Below, in pieces: positions 33,259-41,874 of a stretch of DNA of 64,000 nt; the first letter of the stretch is position 1, and each line of letters begins with the position of its first letter. The notes under the pieces were generated by a model. The model searched no databases and was not told the origin of the DNA. It worked only from the letters and a program-made list of their open reading frames with translations. The DNA comes from JALYNX01 sp035292685 (GTDB taxonomy: Bacteria; Actinomycetota; Acidimicrobiia; Spongiisociales; ZC4RG35), in contig DATDPP010000026.1 in the NCBI GenBank assembly GCA_035292685.1, positions 41,709 to 105,708 of the forward strand, read 5' to 3'. Position numbers and translations under genes: made by a program.

Positions 33259-35412
33259 GTGCAGGCATTGGCACGGCGAGGTGGACTGGGTCGCGGTCTT
33301 GACGCCCTGATACCCACCGAGACTCCGGAGCAATCGAGGAAGCGCCTGCTTCGGATCATCGATACCCATGGAGATCTGGTTGGCGACGACCCCGGGCTCC
33401 CCCCTGAGCTCTACCAACAGATGTATCGGAGAATGGTTTTGGCCCGGGCCTTGGATCGAAGGATGCTGGCCCTACAGCGTCAGGGGAGACTCGGCACCTA
33501 TGCCATGCTCGAAGGCCAGGAGGCGGTTCAAGTCGGCTCGGCGCTCGCCCTCAAACCCGGCGACTTCGTCTTTCCCTCCTATCGGGAGCACGCGGTCCAG
33601 GTGACCCGTGGCCTCCCTATCGAGGTCTTGCTCGCCTATTGGAAGGGTCTGCCCAATGCTGATTGGGACCTGGACAAGTACCGAACCGGCATCGTCACCG
33701 TTCCCATCGCTACCCAGCTCCCCCATGCCGTTGGGTACTCCTACGTCACCAAACTTCGTGGCGAGGACACCGTAACCGCTGTCTACTTCGGTGACGGTGC
33801 GACCTCGGAGAGCGACTTTCACGCCGGAATGAACTTCGCCGGCGTCTGGAAGACGCCCACGGTGTTCATTTGCGCCAACAACCTCTATGCGATCTCGGTC
33901 CCCTACCAGAAGCAAACCGCATCCGAGACCATCGCCCAGAAAGCGGCGGCCTACGGCTTCGATGGGTTCCGGGTCGACGGAATGGATCCGATCGCGATGT
34001 ACCTGGCGACACGGATCGCGGTCCGGCGTGCCCGTAAGGGCCAGGGCCCGACCTTGATCGAAGCCATGACCTACCGCTACGGGCCCCACGCCACCGCCGA
34101 CGACCCCACCCTCTATCGGTCCCACGAAGAGGAGGAGAAGTGGAAGCAGAGAGACCCGATCGAGCGTCTGCGGCGTTTCCTCCAAAAACGCGGCGAGTGG
34201 CACGAACGGGTTGGTGAGAAGGTCGCCCAGGAGGCAGCCGACCAGGTGGATGCGGCGATAACGGCCATCGAATCCGAGCCGCTCCCCGGGCGTGACGACG
34301 CCGTCCGGCACGGGTTTCACCGGATTCCCGGTCATGTCGTCCAACAGCTCCACGCCATGCAGAAGGCTCACGGCGAGGAGCCGACCAGGTTTGGCGATGA
34401 CGAGATCTGGGCCATCGGTCGTGATGAGCAGACCGCCGGGCCCACCAAATCATGGACCATGGCCGACGCCATCACCGCTGCCCTCGACCAGGCAATGGCG
34501 AGAGACCCCAACATCATCGTCCTCGGCGAGGACGTTGGGGTCAGCGGCGGTGTCTTCCGAATTACCGACGGCCTCCAGGCCGCTTACGGAGACGATCGGG
34601 TGATCGACACCCCGCTCAACGAGTCGGGGATCGTAGGGACCGCGGTCGGGATGGCTCTGGCCGGTGCCCGGCCAGTGGCCGAGATCCAGTTCGAGGGTTT
34701 CGTGTATCCCGCCTTCGATCAGATCATCAGCCATCTCGGGCGATTTCGCTACCGAACCCGGGGCAATTCCAGCGTCCCGGTTGTCGTCCGTTTTCCTAGC
34801 GGAGCCGGCATCGGCGCCCATGAGCATCATTGCGACTCCCCGGAGGCGTATTTCGTGCACGCCCCGGGCCTCGTAGTCGTATGCCCCTCCACACCCACCG
34901 ACGCCAAGGGCTTGTTGACAGCAGCGCTGGAGGGCGATGACCCGGTGATCTTCCTCGAGCCCAAGGTCCTCTATCGGGCAGGGAGAGAAGACGTCCCCAT
35001 CGAGCATTTCACCATCCCCATCGGACGGGCTCGCATTCGCAAAGCCGGGACCGATCTGACCCTCGTGACATACGGCGGGATGGTGCCGGTGTCCCTCGAG
35101 GCGGCGTCCCGGGTAGATGCCTCGGTGGAAGTCATCGACCTACGGACACTGTTCCCCTGGGATCGGGAAACCGTTCTCGAGTCAGTGACCAGGACCGGCC
35201 GGCTACTGCTGGTGCAGGAGCCCCAAGGCTCGGCGGGCGTCGCTGCGGACGTGGCGGCGGTGGTGGCCGAGAAGGCCCTCTATTCCCTCAAGGGACCGAT
35301 TGTGAGGGTCACCGGGTTCGACATCCCCTGGCCCCAGTTCGCCATCGAGAAACACGCGTTGATCGACGTCGATCGTGTGATGGCCGGGATCGAGGAAGCC
35401 GTCCACAATTGA
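33259..35412 (+). CDS. Fused alpha-beta E1 of a 2-oxo acid dehydrogenase, with a ParB-like N-terminal peptide
   Basis: 717 residues. About 50-370 is the E1 alpha part (TYAMLEGQEAVQVGSALAL, FPSYREHAV, thiamine-PP binding YFGDGATSESDFHAGMNFA...NNLYAIS), and about 395-717 is E1 beta (TMADAITAALDQAMARD, EDVGVSGGVFRITDGLQ, NESGIVGTAVGMA, GAHEHHCDSPEA). Branched-chain-type E1; E2 and E3 are not in the window. Residues 5-22, ARRGGLGRGLDALIPTET, are not E1 sequence but the conserved N-terminus of ParB. Start: GTG 33259 or TTG 33268 after AAAGGAG; the TTG would give exactly the ParB-like start. The frame is continuous. It overlaps the LOG gene by 4 bp. Confidence 0.9.
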   Translation: MQALARRGGLGRGLDALIPTETPEQSRKRLLRIIDTHGDLVGDDPGLPPELYQQMYRRMVLARALDRRMLALQRQGRLGTYAMLEGQEAVQVGSALALKPGDFVFPSYREHAVQVTRGLPIEVLLAYWKGLPNADWDLDKYRTGIVTVPIATQLPHAVGYSYVTKLRGEDTVTAVYFGDGATSESDFHAGMNFAGVWKTPTVFICANNLYAISVPYQKQTASETIAQKAAAYGFDGFRVDGMDPIAMYLATRIAVRRARKGQGPTLIEAMTYRYGPHATADDPTLYRSHEEEEKWKQRDPIERLRRFLQKRGEWHERVGEKVAQEAADQVDAAITAIESEPLPGRDDAVRHGFHRIPGHVVQQLHAMQKAHGEEPTRFGDDEIWAIGRDEQTAGPTKSWTMADAITAALDQAMARDPNIIVLGEDVGVSGGVFRITDGLQAAYGDDRVIDTPLNESGIVGTAVGMALAGARPVAEIQFEGFVYPAFDQIISHLGRFRYRTRGNSSVPVVVRFPSGAGIGAHEHHCDSPEAYFVHAPGLVVVCPSTPTDAKGLLTAALEGDDPVIFLEPKVLYRAGREDVPIEHFTIPIGRARIRKAGTDLTLVTYGGMVPVSLEAASRVDASVEVIDLRTLFPWDRETVLESVTRTGRLLLVQEPQGSAGVAADVAAVVAEKALYSLKGPIVRVTGFDIPWPQFAIEKHALIDVDRVMAGIEEAVHN

Positions 35413-35957
35413 CCACGCCGCGGGCAGTTGCAGTCTTCGGATCGTCGCAGACCGATTTCGACTCCACGGAATGGGATGAAGCCGTCTCGGTGGGAGCCCG
35501 TCTCGCCTCAGCAGGATTAGTGGTGGTTACGGGTGGCTACGGGGGCACCATGGAAGCTGTGTCCCTGGGAGCGGCCGGCGCGGGTGGGCGGGTAGTGGGC
35601 GTCACCGCACCCACCCTCTTCCCGGACCGGGTCGGGGCGAACCCTCATATTCACGAGTTGATCGAGGCCACGAGCCTCGCCCACCGAATCGACGTCATGA
35701 TGGAGCGGGCAGATGCCACCCTCTCCCTCCCTGGCTCCATCGGCACCGCCACCGAGTTGTTGATGGCATGGAACATCAATCACATCAAGCGGCGCAGCGG
35801 GCAGCGACCCCTTCCGTGCGCCGCGGTTGGTGGTCAATGGAAAAAAGTGGCCGATGCGCTAGTCCTCCTCATCGGGGCCGAAATCGACAGTGTCTATTGG
35901 GCAAAAGACGTCAACGATGGGGTCAATTGGGTAGTCGATCAGCTCGAGGTCCTTTAA
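35409..35957 (+). CDS. LOG family protein
   Basis: 182 residues, Rossmann-like fold of the LOG/lysine-decarboxylase-like family: VAVFGSSQTDF, VVVTGGYGGTMEAVSLGAAGAGG and the phosphoribohydrolase motif LPGSIGTATELLMAW (canonical PGGxGTxxE, here PGSIGTATE). Bacterial LOG proteins release nucleobases from nucleoside 5'-monophosphates. Starts at TTG 35409 overlapping the E1 stop (TTGA). Confidence 0.85.
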   Translation: MTTPRAVAVFGSSQTDFDSTEWDEAVSVGARLASAGLVVVTGGYGGTMEAVSLGAAGAGGRVVGVTAPTLFPDRVGANPHIHELIEATSLAHRIDVMMERADATLSLPGSIGTATELLMAWNINHIKRRSGQRPLPCAAVGGQWKKVADALVLLIGAEIDSVYWAKDVNDGVNWVVDQLEVL

Positions 35958-35992
35958 CAACTCGTTTCGCGCTCTTAGGCTCTAGCCAGGTC

Positions 35993-36202
35993 ATGACTCA
36001 CATCCGCCCCGAAGTGAAGCCCTCGTTCAAACGCCGAATGCAAGAGTGCCGCAGAGGCATTCATGACTACGCCGATGGTCAACATATCGGTGCCGGAATC
36101 ATGCGCAGGGTCTGCAAGACCTGTGCCGGAGTGACCATCGATCTCACCGGAGCCCAGCTCACCTTCGACGGGGCGATCGAGCGCCAGGGCGCCTCGAGCT
36201 AA
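35993..36202 (+). CDS. Small putative zinc-binding protein
   Basis: 69 residues, MTHIRPEVKPSFKRRMQE at the N-terminus. Cys19, His24 and a later CKTC pair (Cys41, Cys44) could form one zinc site, like small ribbon proteins. It is basic at the start and hydrophobic/acidic later. ATG 35993 follows a weak CAGG. Not a recognised family, but codon use and Cys spacing favour a real gene. Confidence 0.55.
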   Translation: MTHIRPEVKPSFKRRMQECRRGIHDYADGQHIGAGIMRRVCKTCAGVTIDLTGAQLTFDGAIERQGASS

Positions 36203-36236
36203 CCACCCCCCAGCAGCAGCCCCTAAGCTCACCCTG

Positions 36237-37115
36237 GTGCCACGACTCATCCGAGCCGCCGGGGGTGTCGTCCTACGGCCCACGAAGAAGGGCCCCCTCA
36301 AGATCCTGGTGACCCATCGTCCTCGCTATGACGACTGGTCGTTGCCCAAGGGCAAGGCCGAACCCGAGGAGACTCCGGAGCAAACCGCGGTCCGCGAGGT
36401 ACTCGAGGAAACGGGTTATCACTGCCGCATCATCGCCCCTCTCGGGAAGACCCGATACGAGGTCGAAGGCGGAACCAAGGAGGTGGCCTGGTTTGCGATG
36501 CGGCCGCTGCCTGACAGCCAGTCCTTTCGTGCCAACTTCGAGGTCGATGAAATCAAATGGCTGACCCGCCAAAGAGCCGCCGCCCTCCTCGACTACGAGC
36601 GTGATCGCGAGCTGGTCACCGAGACCGACCTCGGGAAGCTCGCCAGGACCGGGACATTATTCCTGGTCCGCCATTCCCCAGCCGGCGATCGCTCCAGATG
36701 GAAAGACAACGACCTCAAACGCCCCCTCACCAAATCAGGCGTGCGCCAGGCGGCGGCGATCGCCGAAAGCCTGGCACCGAGGGGAATCGAACGCATCCTG
36801 AGCAGTCCCTACGACCGTTGCACGCTGACCATGGAACCACTGTCACAGCTGATCGGAGCGCCGATCGAGGTCGCCCCGACCCTGGGTGAGGAATCCGTCT
36901 CGGATGCCGCCTGGGAGCTCGTCCAATCCCTCATCGGTTACAACTCGGTCCTGTGCTCCCACGGCGATGTCATCCCCGCCATCATCGAGCGGCTGATGAA
37001 GGCGGGTCTCAGCATCGACTCCCGCATCTATTGCTCGAAGGGCTCGACCTGGGAGGTGGACATCGATGGCGGCAAGTTCACCACTGGAACTTATGTCCCT
37101 CCTCCGGGGAGTTAG
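36237..37115 (+). CDS. mutT1: MutT1-type NUDIX hydrolase with histidine phosphatase domain
   Basis: 292 residues from GTG 36237. The N-terminal NUDIX box is GKAEPEETPEQTAVREVLEE followed by TGY, matching Gx5Ex7REuxEExGu. The C-terminal half is a histidine phosphatase with VRHSPAGDRSRW and a second His in SHGDVIPAI. Mycobacterial MutT1 has the same two-domain layout and hydrolyses 8-oxo-GTP/dGTP or diadenosine polyphosphates; that activity is inferred here. Confidence 0.9.
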   Translation: MPRLIRAAGGVVLRPTKKGPLKILVTHRPRYDDWSLPKGKAEPEETPEQTAVREVLEETGYHCRIIAPLGKTRYEVEGGTKEVAWFAMRPLPDSQSFRANFEVDEIKWLTRQRAAALLDYERDRELVTETDLGKLARTGTLFLVRHSPAGDRSRWKDNDLKRPLTKSGVRQAAAIAESLAPRGIERILSSPYDRCTLTMEPLSQLIGAPIEVAPTLGEESVSDAAWELVQSLIGYNSVLCSHGDVIPAIIERLMKAGLSIDSRIYCSKGSTWEVDIDGGKFTTGTYVPPPGS

Positions 37116-37157
37116 CAGGCTGGGGTCCTTCCGCTGGCCTGGGCATCTCATCTGCTA

Positions 37158-37182
37158 ACTTGTACATTAATCATGGACAAGT
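37158..37182 (+). promoter_or_regulatory. Inverted repeat operator over the antitoxin start codon
   Basis: ACTTGT (37158-37163) and ACAAGT (37177-37182) form an inverted repeat that spans the ATG at 37173 and a TACATT -10-like hexamer. This is a plausible site for autoregulation by the Phd-type antitoxin, and the mRNA would be almost leaderless. Confidence 0.45.
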
Positions 37183-37409
37183 CAGAGATCGTGGGCATCG
37201 GCGAGTTCAGGCAGAGGGCTACCGAACTGATTCGCGCCGTTGAGGAAAAGGCGCTCTCGATCACAATCGCCAGACGGGGCACTCCGGTCGCCGAGCTTCG
37301 ACCTCTCTCTAGCTCATTGTCGACCCTGGTGGGAAGTGTCACGGTCCTCGACGGCGTCGACCTCACCGCTCCGGCGTCCGACCCCTCGGAGTGGACGGCG
37401 ACGCATTGA
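37173..37409 (+). CDS. Phd/YefM-type antitoxin
   Basis: 78 residues. The N-terminal Phd fold is visible in VGIGEFRQRATELIRAVEEKALSITIARRGTPVAELRPL, a DNA-binding module; the C-terminal part would bind and inhibit the toxin. Pairs with the downstream PIN toxin by a 19-bp or 4-bp overlap depending on the toxin start. Confidence 0.85.
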   Translation: MDKSEIVGIGEFRQRATELIRAVEEKALSITIARRGTPVAELRPLSSSLSTLVGSVTVLDGVDLTAPASDPSEWTATH

Positions 37410-37792
37410 TCGTCATCGACACCGCGGCCTGGATCTGGCTGGTCGCCGACCCCGGCAAGCTGTCAAAGGCCGCCCGGTCGGCCGTCGATAGCCACTCCAC
37501 CGCACTGGTCAGTGCCATCTCGGCCTGGGAGGTGGGGATGCTGGTCGCTAAGAGCCGCATCCGACTCGACCGCCCGGTAGACCGTTGGGTAGACGAAGCT
37601 CTCCGAATCGACGGTGTGGAGCCGGCGCCGATCGATCATCGCATCGGGGCGCTGGCGACACTCCTCCCGGGCGAAGCACCATCGGACCTTGCCGATCGAC
37701 TCATCGTTGCCACCGCCCTGGAGCGGGGTTGTCCGCTGGTGACACCCGACAGGGGCCTCCTCGCGTACCCCTTCTGCCCAACCGTTTGGTGA
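37391..37792 (+). CDS. PIN-domain toxin (VapC-type ribonuclease)
   Basis: 133 residues. The acidic PIN residues are visible: LIVIDTAAWIWL, ISAWEVGML and PSDLADRLIVATAL. Such proteins are Mg-dependent ribonucleases that often cut tRNA or rRNA. The start is GTG 37391 or TTG 37406 (overlapping the antitoxin stop as TTGA). Neutralised by the adjacent Phd protein. Confidence 0.88.
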   Translation: MDGDALIVIDTAAWIWLVADPGKLSKAARSAVDSHSTALVSAISAWEVGMLVAKSRIRLDRPVDRWVDEALRIDGVEPAPIDHRIGALATLLPGEAPSDLADRLIVATALERGCPLVTPDRGLLAYPFCPTVW

Positions 37793-37812
37793 ATGGCCGT
37801 CGGCGGCCAACC

Positions 37813-39576
37813 TCACACGGTCTTGGTGCCTGCCGCCCAATCGTGATGAAGCGAGGCATAGACCCCTCGTTGCGCGATCAGGTCACGATGAGGCCCACGC
37901 TCGACGAGACGGCCCCGGTCGAAGACCAATACCTCGTCGGCACCCTCCGCTGTCGCCAGGCGGTGGGCGATAGTCACCGAGGTTCGGCCTTCGATGAGTC
38001 GTTGCATGGCCTGACGGAGGGCGACGTCCAACGCCGGGTCGACCGCCGAGGTCGCCTCGTCGAGGACAAGCAGATCAGGTGAGCCGATCCAGGCCCGGAC
38101 CAGGGCCACCAGCTGACGCTCCCCGGCCGAAAGATTGCCCCCCCGCTCCCCGACCGGGGTGTCGAGGCCTTTGGGGAGGCCGGCCACCCAATCACCTAGG
38201 TCCAACTCGTGGAACGAGGTCCAGATCTCGGCGTCGTCGGCATCCGGGCTTCCGTATCGGACATTCCCCGCCACCGTGTCATCGAAGAGAAAGCCCTCCT
38301 GGGGGACGAAGGCGACCCGGGCGCGCAACTCCTCCAATGGCAGCCTGGCGGCGTTGACGCCCCCGATGAAGACCGTGCCCTCGGTCGGGTCGATCAGCCG
38401 GACCAACAGCTTGGCGAAGGTGGTCTTGCCGGACCCGGTCTCTCCCACCACTGCGATCCGGGAACCTACCGGGATATCCACCGTGACCCCGCTGAGCACC
38501 TCGGACCCCTCCTGATAGGAGAAGGTGACATCATTGAATCGCGCGCTGAGCCCACCCGGCCTCAGATGGTCGGGGTTGACAGGGTCGGCCACCTCTATCT
38601 CGCTGTCCAATGCCCCCAGCACCCGGCGCAAGCCAGCGGAGGCGCTCTGGGCGAACTCGAGGGTTTCCACCACGATCTGCAATGGCTCGATCAACAGGTT
38701 GGTGAGAAACAGAAAGGCGATCAGTGTTCCGGCCGACATCCCCTGATTGATTCCAACAATGATCCCGACCACGACGATGGTCGCAGTCAGGGCCCCGGCG
38801 AAGACCTCGGCGGAGGAATACAGGGTGTTCCCGAAACGCCCGGTCCTGAACTCCGCCCAGAAACGGCGCTCCAGGGCATCGGCCACTTTGGCCTTGGTCG
38901 AGACCTCGGTGCCATATGCCCTCACGACAGGAATCGCGGTGATCGACTCGCTCAACACACCCATCGAGTTGCCCACCTCTGATCGAACCCTGTCGAAGTT
39001 ACGGGAGAGAACCCGTTGGAACCACCTCATCAACCAGAGGTAGAGCAGAACCCCGATCAGGGCCACCAGGGCGAGGCGCCACTGATAGAAGAACATGGCG
39101 GCGAGGGAGAGCAAGACCTGGCTGCTGGCGATGATCAACCCGACCCCGCCCCATTCCATGAACTCCTCGAGAGTGGTGATGTCAGCCGTCACCCGGGAGA
39201 CCAGGTCCCCACGTCGATCAGCCTCGGTGTGAAGCACCGACCGTCGCAGAAGATGCCCGAAGGTCATGGTTCGCAGATCGGACAGACCTGTGGAGGAGCT
39301 TCGAATCAGACGCAGAACCGCGGCTCTGCCGACGATCGCCCCCGCGATCAGGGCGACCATGGCGACGGCGGCTTTCTGAAGCACCCCCACCATGTCGACC
39401 CCACCGGGGGCCAGGATCTCGTCGTCGATGATCAACTGCATCACCACCGGGGTCACCACCGTGATCAGCTGGCCCATCATCGCCATCAGCAAGGTGACCC
39501 GGAGGCCATGCTTCAACGCCGGGGCGACACGCAGAGCGTTGATCAGCATCGTGCTGGTCGATCTCGACTCGCTCAT
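37813..39576 (-). CDS. ABC exporter half-transporter, subunit 2 of a pair
   Basis: 587 residues: N-terminal membrane domain of about six helices, then an ATPase domain with Walker A GETGSGKTT, Q-loop AFVPQEGFLFDDT, signature LSAGERQL and Walker B LLVLDEATSAVDP with an intact Glu. The signature motif is altered (LSAGE for LSGGQ). The gene overlaps its partner by 4 bp. Together they should form a heterodimeric type IV exporter of drug or lipid type; the substrate is unknown. Confidence 0.92.
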   Translation of the reverse strand: MSESRSTSTMLINALRVAPALKHGLRVTLLMAMMGQLITVVTPVVMQLIIDDEILAPGGVDMVGVLQKAAVAMVALIAGAIVGRAAVLRLIRSSSTGLSDLRTMTFGHLLRRSVLHTEADRRGDLVSRVTADITTLEEFMEWGGVGLIIASSQVLLSLAAMFFYQWRLALVALIGVLLYLWLMRWFQRVLSRNFDRVRSEVGNSMGVLSESITAIPVVRAYGTEVSTKAKVADALERRFWAEFRTGRFGNTLYSSAEVFAGALTATIVVVGIIVGINQGMSAGTLIAFLFLTNLLIEPLQIVVETLEFAQSASAGLRRVLGALDSEIEVADPVNPDHLRPGGLSARFNDVTFSYQEGSEVLSGVTVDIPVGSRIAVVGETGSGKTTFAKLLVRLIDPTEGTVFIGGVNAARLPLEELRARVAFVPQEGFLFDDTVAGNVRYGSPDADDAEIWTSFHELDLGDWVAGLPKGLDTPVGERGGNLSAGERQLVALVRAWIGSPDLLVLDEATSAVDPALDVALRQAMQRLIEGRTSVTIAHRLATAEGADEVLVFDRGRLVERGPHRDLIAQRGVYASLHHDWAAGTKTV

Positions 39577-41369
39577 GACGCCTCGCCCGCCAATCTCCGG
39601 GCGTCTTCCTCATAGGCCTGAACCAGCCGGGCATAGCCGGGCGTCGTCTCCAAGAGCTCCTCGTGATTGCCATGAGCGACCACCCGGCGCTCATCGACGT
39701 AAACCACCTCGTCAGCCAGCCGAATCGAAGCCGGCCGGTAGGCGACCACGACGATCGTCGACGGGAGAGCGGCCGACCGCAGACTGCGCAGGATCTCGGC
39801 CTCGATGGAGGGGTCCACCGCCGAGGTGGCGTCGTCGAGGATCAGAAGACGTGGCATGCGAACCAGGGCGCGAGCTAGGGCGATCCGCTGACGCTGGCCC
39901 CCGGAAAGAGTGGTTCCCCGCTCTCCGAGCTGGGTGTCGAACCCTTCGGCGAGCCCGGTGATGAACGACTCGGCGCCGGCGAGCCGGGCCGCAGTCCTGA
40001 TCTCGGTCTCAGAGAAATCCTGGCCCAAGGTGATGTTCCCGGCCACCGTGTCATCGAACAGGAAGGCGTCCTGGGTCACATACGAGACTTCCTTGGGCAG
40101 CTCCGAGGCGGCAAACGAGCGGAGATCCAGGTCGTCGAGGCGAATCACCCCGGTTGCGGGGTCCCAGAGGCGCGCCAGTAACAGGGTCAGAGTCGACTTA
40201 CCTGATGCGGTGGGCCCGACCACCGCCAGGGTGGTCCCGGCCCTCAGGCGGAAATCGAGGTTCTCCAGCACCGGACCTGAGCTGTCGTACGAGAAGCCGA
40301 CGCTCTCACCACTGATTGGGGCGGCACCGCTGTCGGCCCTGGCCAGCACTTCTCCGTATTCCATCCGCTCGTCGGCGTCAAAGACGGCCTCCACCCGCTT
40401 CCACCCGGCGAGACTGCCGGCCAGATCCCAGAGCACGAAACCGATCAGCTGGATAGGGAAGGCAAGCAGGGCCAGGAGGTAGGCAACCGTGACCACCTCA
40501 CCGGGGGTGACCTCACCTGCCCCGATCAGATATGCACCGACGACGAGCAAAGAGATGATCAGGGCCTGTGGTAGGGCGCGGATCACCGCCTGATAGGAAG
40601 CCCAGGTGGAGTTGACTTTGATCAACCGATCCCGCAACAAGTCGGATGTGACGCCGAAATGAGTTGCGACATATGTTTCCCGCCCCATGGCCTTCACAGT
40701 GAGGGCACCGTCGAAGGACTCGTGGGCCACCGCCGCCACCTCGCCACGTGATACCTGGACCTTCTCCCAGAGCCCGAAGGTGATCCAACTCCCCCGGATG
40801 TCGACGATGACAACGACGATGATGCCGATCAGGGCGCCCAGGCCCAGCCAGGGGTTGATGAGGGTGATCATCACGATCGTCCCCACCAGAAGGAGGGAAA
40901 CACCGGTGGCGTAGGGAAGCGGCCCCAGGACGCCGGTTCCCTGATCGACGCCGGCATCGGCCACCGCCAGCAGGTCACCTATCGACTGCCGGTTGAGCCA
41001 GGACATCCTCAGCGACAGTTGGTGCTCCAGGAGCTGGTTGCGAAGATCCTGGCGGGTCCGAAACTGAAGCCACCCCGCCGAGGTGCGCCGCATGACGATG
41101 CCCATCGCTTTGACCACCGCCACGATGAGGATGGCGGCAGCAGCGGGCCGCAACAGGCCTTCCGGGCTGAGACCCTCGTCCAGGACCGGGATGATCACCT
41201 CGTCTGTGACCCGACCGATCACCCATGCCGAGGCGATGATGGCGCCGGCGAACACGGCAGCGCCGAACACGGCGAGACCGAACGCCGCCGGATGCCCCTT
41301 GACGAACCGCCAGATGAGGCGAATCCCGTCGCGCAGCACCGACCCGGGGGTGATCGTTTCAGAGGACAT
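39573..41369 (-). CDS. ABC exporter half-transporter, subunit 1 of a pair
   Basis: 598 residues from ATG 41369 (a GTG at 41417 is also in frame). Six-helix membrane domain, Walker A GPTASGKST, YVTQDAFLFDDT, signature LSGGQRQRIALARAL, and Walker B LLILDDATSAVDP in which the catalytic Glu is replaced by Asp. With the altered signature of the partner, this gives one degenerate and one normal ATP site, as in TM287/288-type and BmrCD-type exporters. Confidence 0.92.
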   Translation of the reverse strand: MSSETITPGSVLRDGIRLIWRFVKGHPAAFGLAVFGAAVFAGAIIASAWVIGRVTDEVIIPVLDEGLSPEGLLRPAAAAILIVAVVKAMGIVMRRTSAGWLQFRTRQDLRNQLLEHQLSLRMSWLNRQSIGDLLAVADAGVDQGTGVLGPLPYATGVSLLLVGTIVMITLINPWLGLGALIGIIVVVIVDIRGSWITFGLWEKVQVSRGEVAAVAHESFDGALTVKAMGRETYVATHFGVTSDLLRDRLIKVNSTWASYQAVIRALPQALIISLLVVGAYLIGAGEVTPGEVVTVAYLLALLAFPIQLIGFVLWDLAGSLAGWKRVEAVFDADERMEYGEVLARADSGAAPISGESVGFSYDSSGPVLENLDFRLRAGTTLAVVGPTASGKSTLTLLLARLWDPATGVIRLDDLDLRSFAASELPKEVSYVTQDAFLFDDTVAGNITLGQDFSETEIRTAARLAGAESFITGLAEGFDTQLGERGTTLSGGQRQRIALARALVRMPRLLILDDATSAVDPSIEAEILRSLRSAALPSTIVVVAYRPASIRLADEVVYVDERRVVAHGNHEELLETTPGYARLVQAYEEDARRLAGEAS

Positions 41370-41458
41370 GGGTGTCGGAACCTGGAACTCCAAGTTAATC
41401 CCGCAACAGAAAGGCACGGGGGTGAATTACCGACCCCACGATCTCGACGCAGCGGGCG

Positions 41459-41833
41459 TCAGACAGTGTTGATAACGGCCACCAACAGGTCTCTGATCGA
41501 GACCACGCCGAGAAGAGACCCCTCGTCGTCTATCACAGGAAGATGCCGGTAGCCGGAGTCCGCGATCCACGTTGCGGCGTCCCAGACGTCGAGGTCGGGG
41601 TCGAAGGTATCGGGCTCGACACTCATGATCCCGGACACCGGCGACTCCGGATCGATCGTCTCGGCTACCGCCCGGCGAAGGTCGCGTTCGGTGACCAGCC
41701 CCACCAATTCCATCCCCTCGACCACAGCCAGGGACCCGAGGTCGGAGCCCTCCATCGCGAGGGCGGCCTCACGAATGGTGGTGTCCGGGCCGCAGACGAA
41801 GGGGGCATCACCAACCAAATCGCCGAGTCTCAT
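41459..41833 (-). CDS. Tandem CBS-domain protein
   Basis: 124 residues, two CBS motifs forming one Bateman module: first LGDLVGDAPFVCGPDTTIREAALAM...GLVTERDLRRA, second VSGIMSVEPDTFDPDLDVWDAATWI...GVVSIRDLLVAV. Binds adenine nucleotides in relatives; target unknown. Lies between the ABC exporter genes and the sigma factor gene, 41 bp from the latter. Confidence 0.9.
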   Translation of the reverse strand: MRLGDLVGDAPFVCGPDTTIREAALAMEGSDLGSLAVVEGMELVGLVTERDLRRAVAETIDPESPVSGIMSVEPDTFDPDLDVWDAATWIADSGYRHLPVIDDEGSLLGVVSIRDLLVAVINTV

Positions 41834-41874
41834 CAGTGGTCAAGCTAGCCGAGACTCGACTCTCCGGTCGCGCC

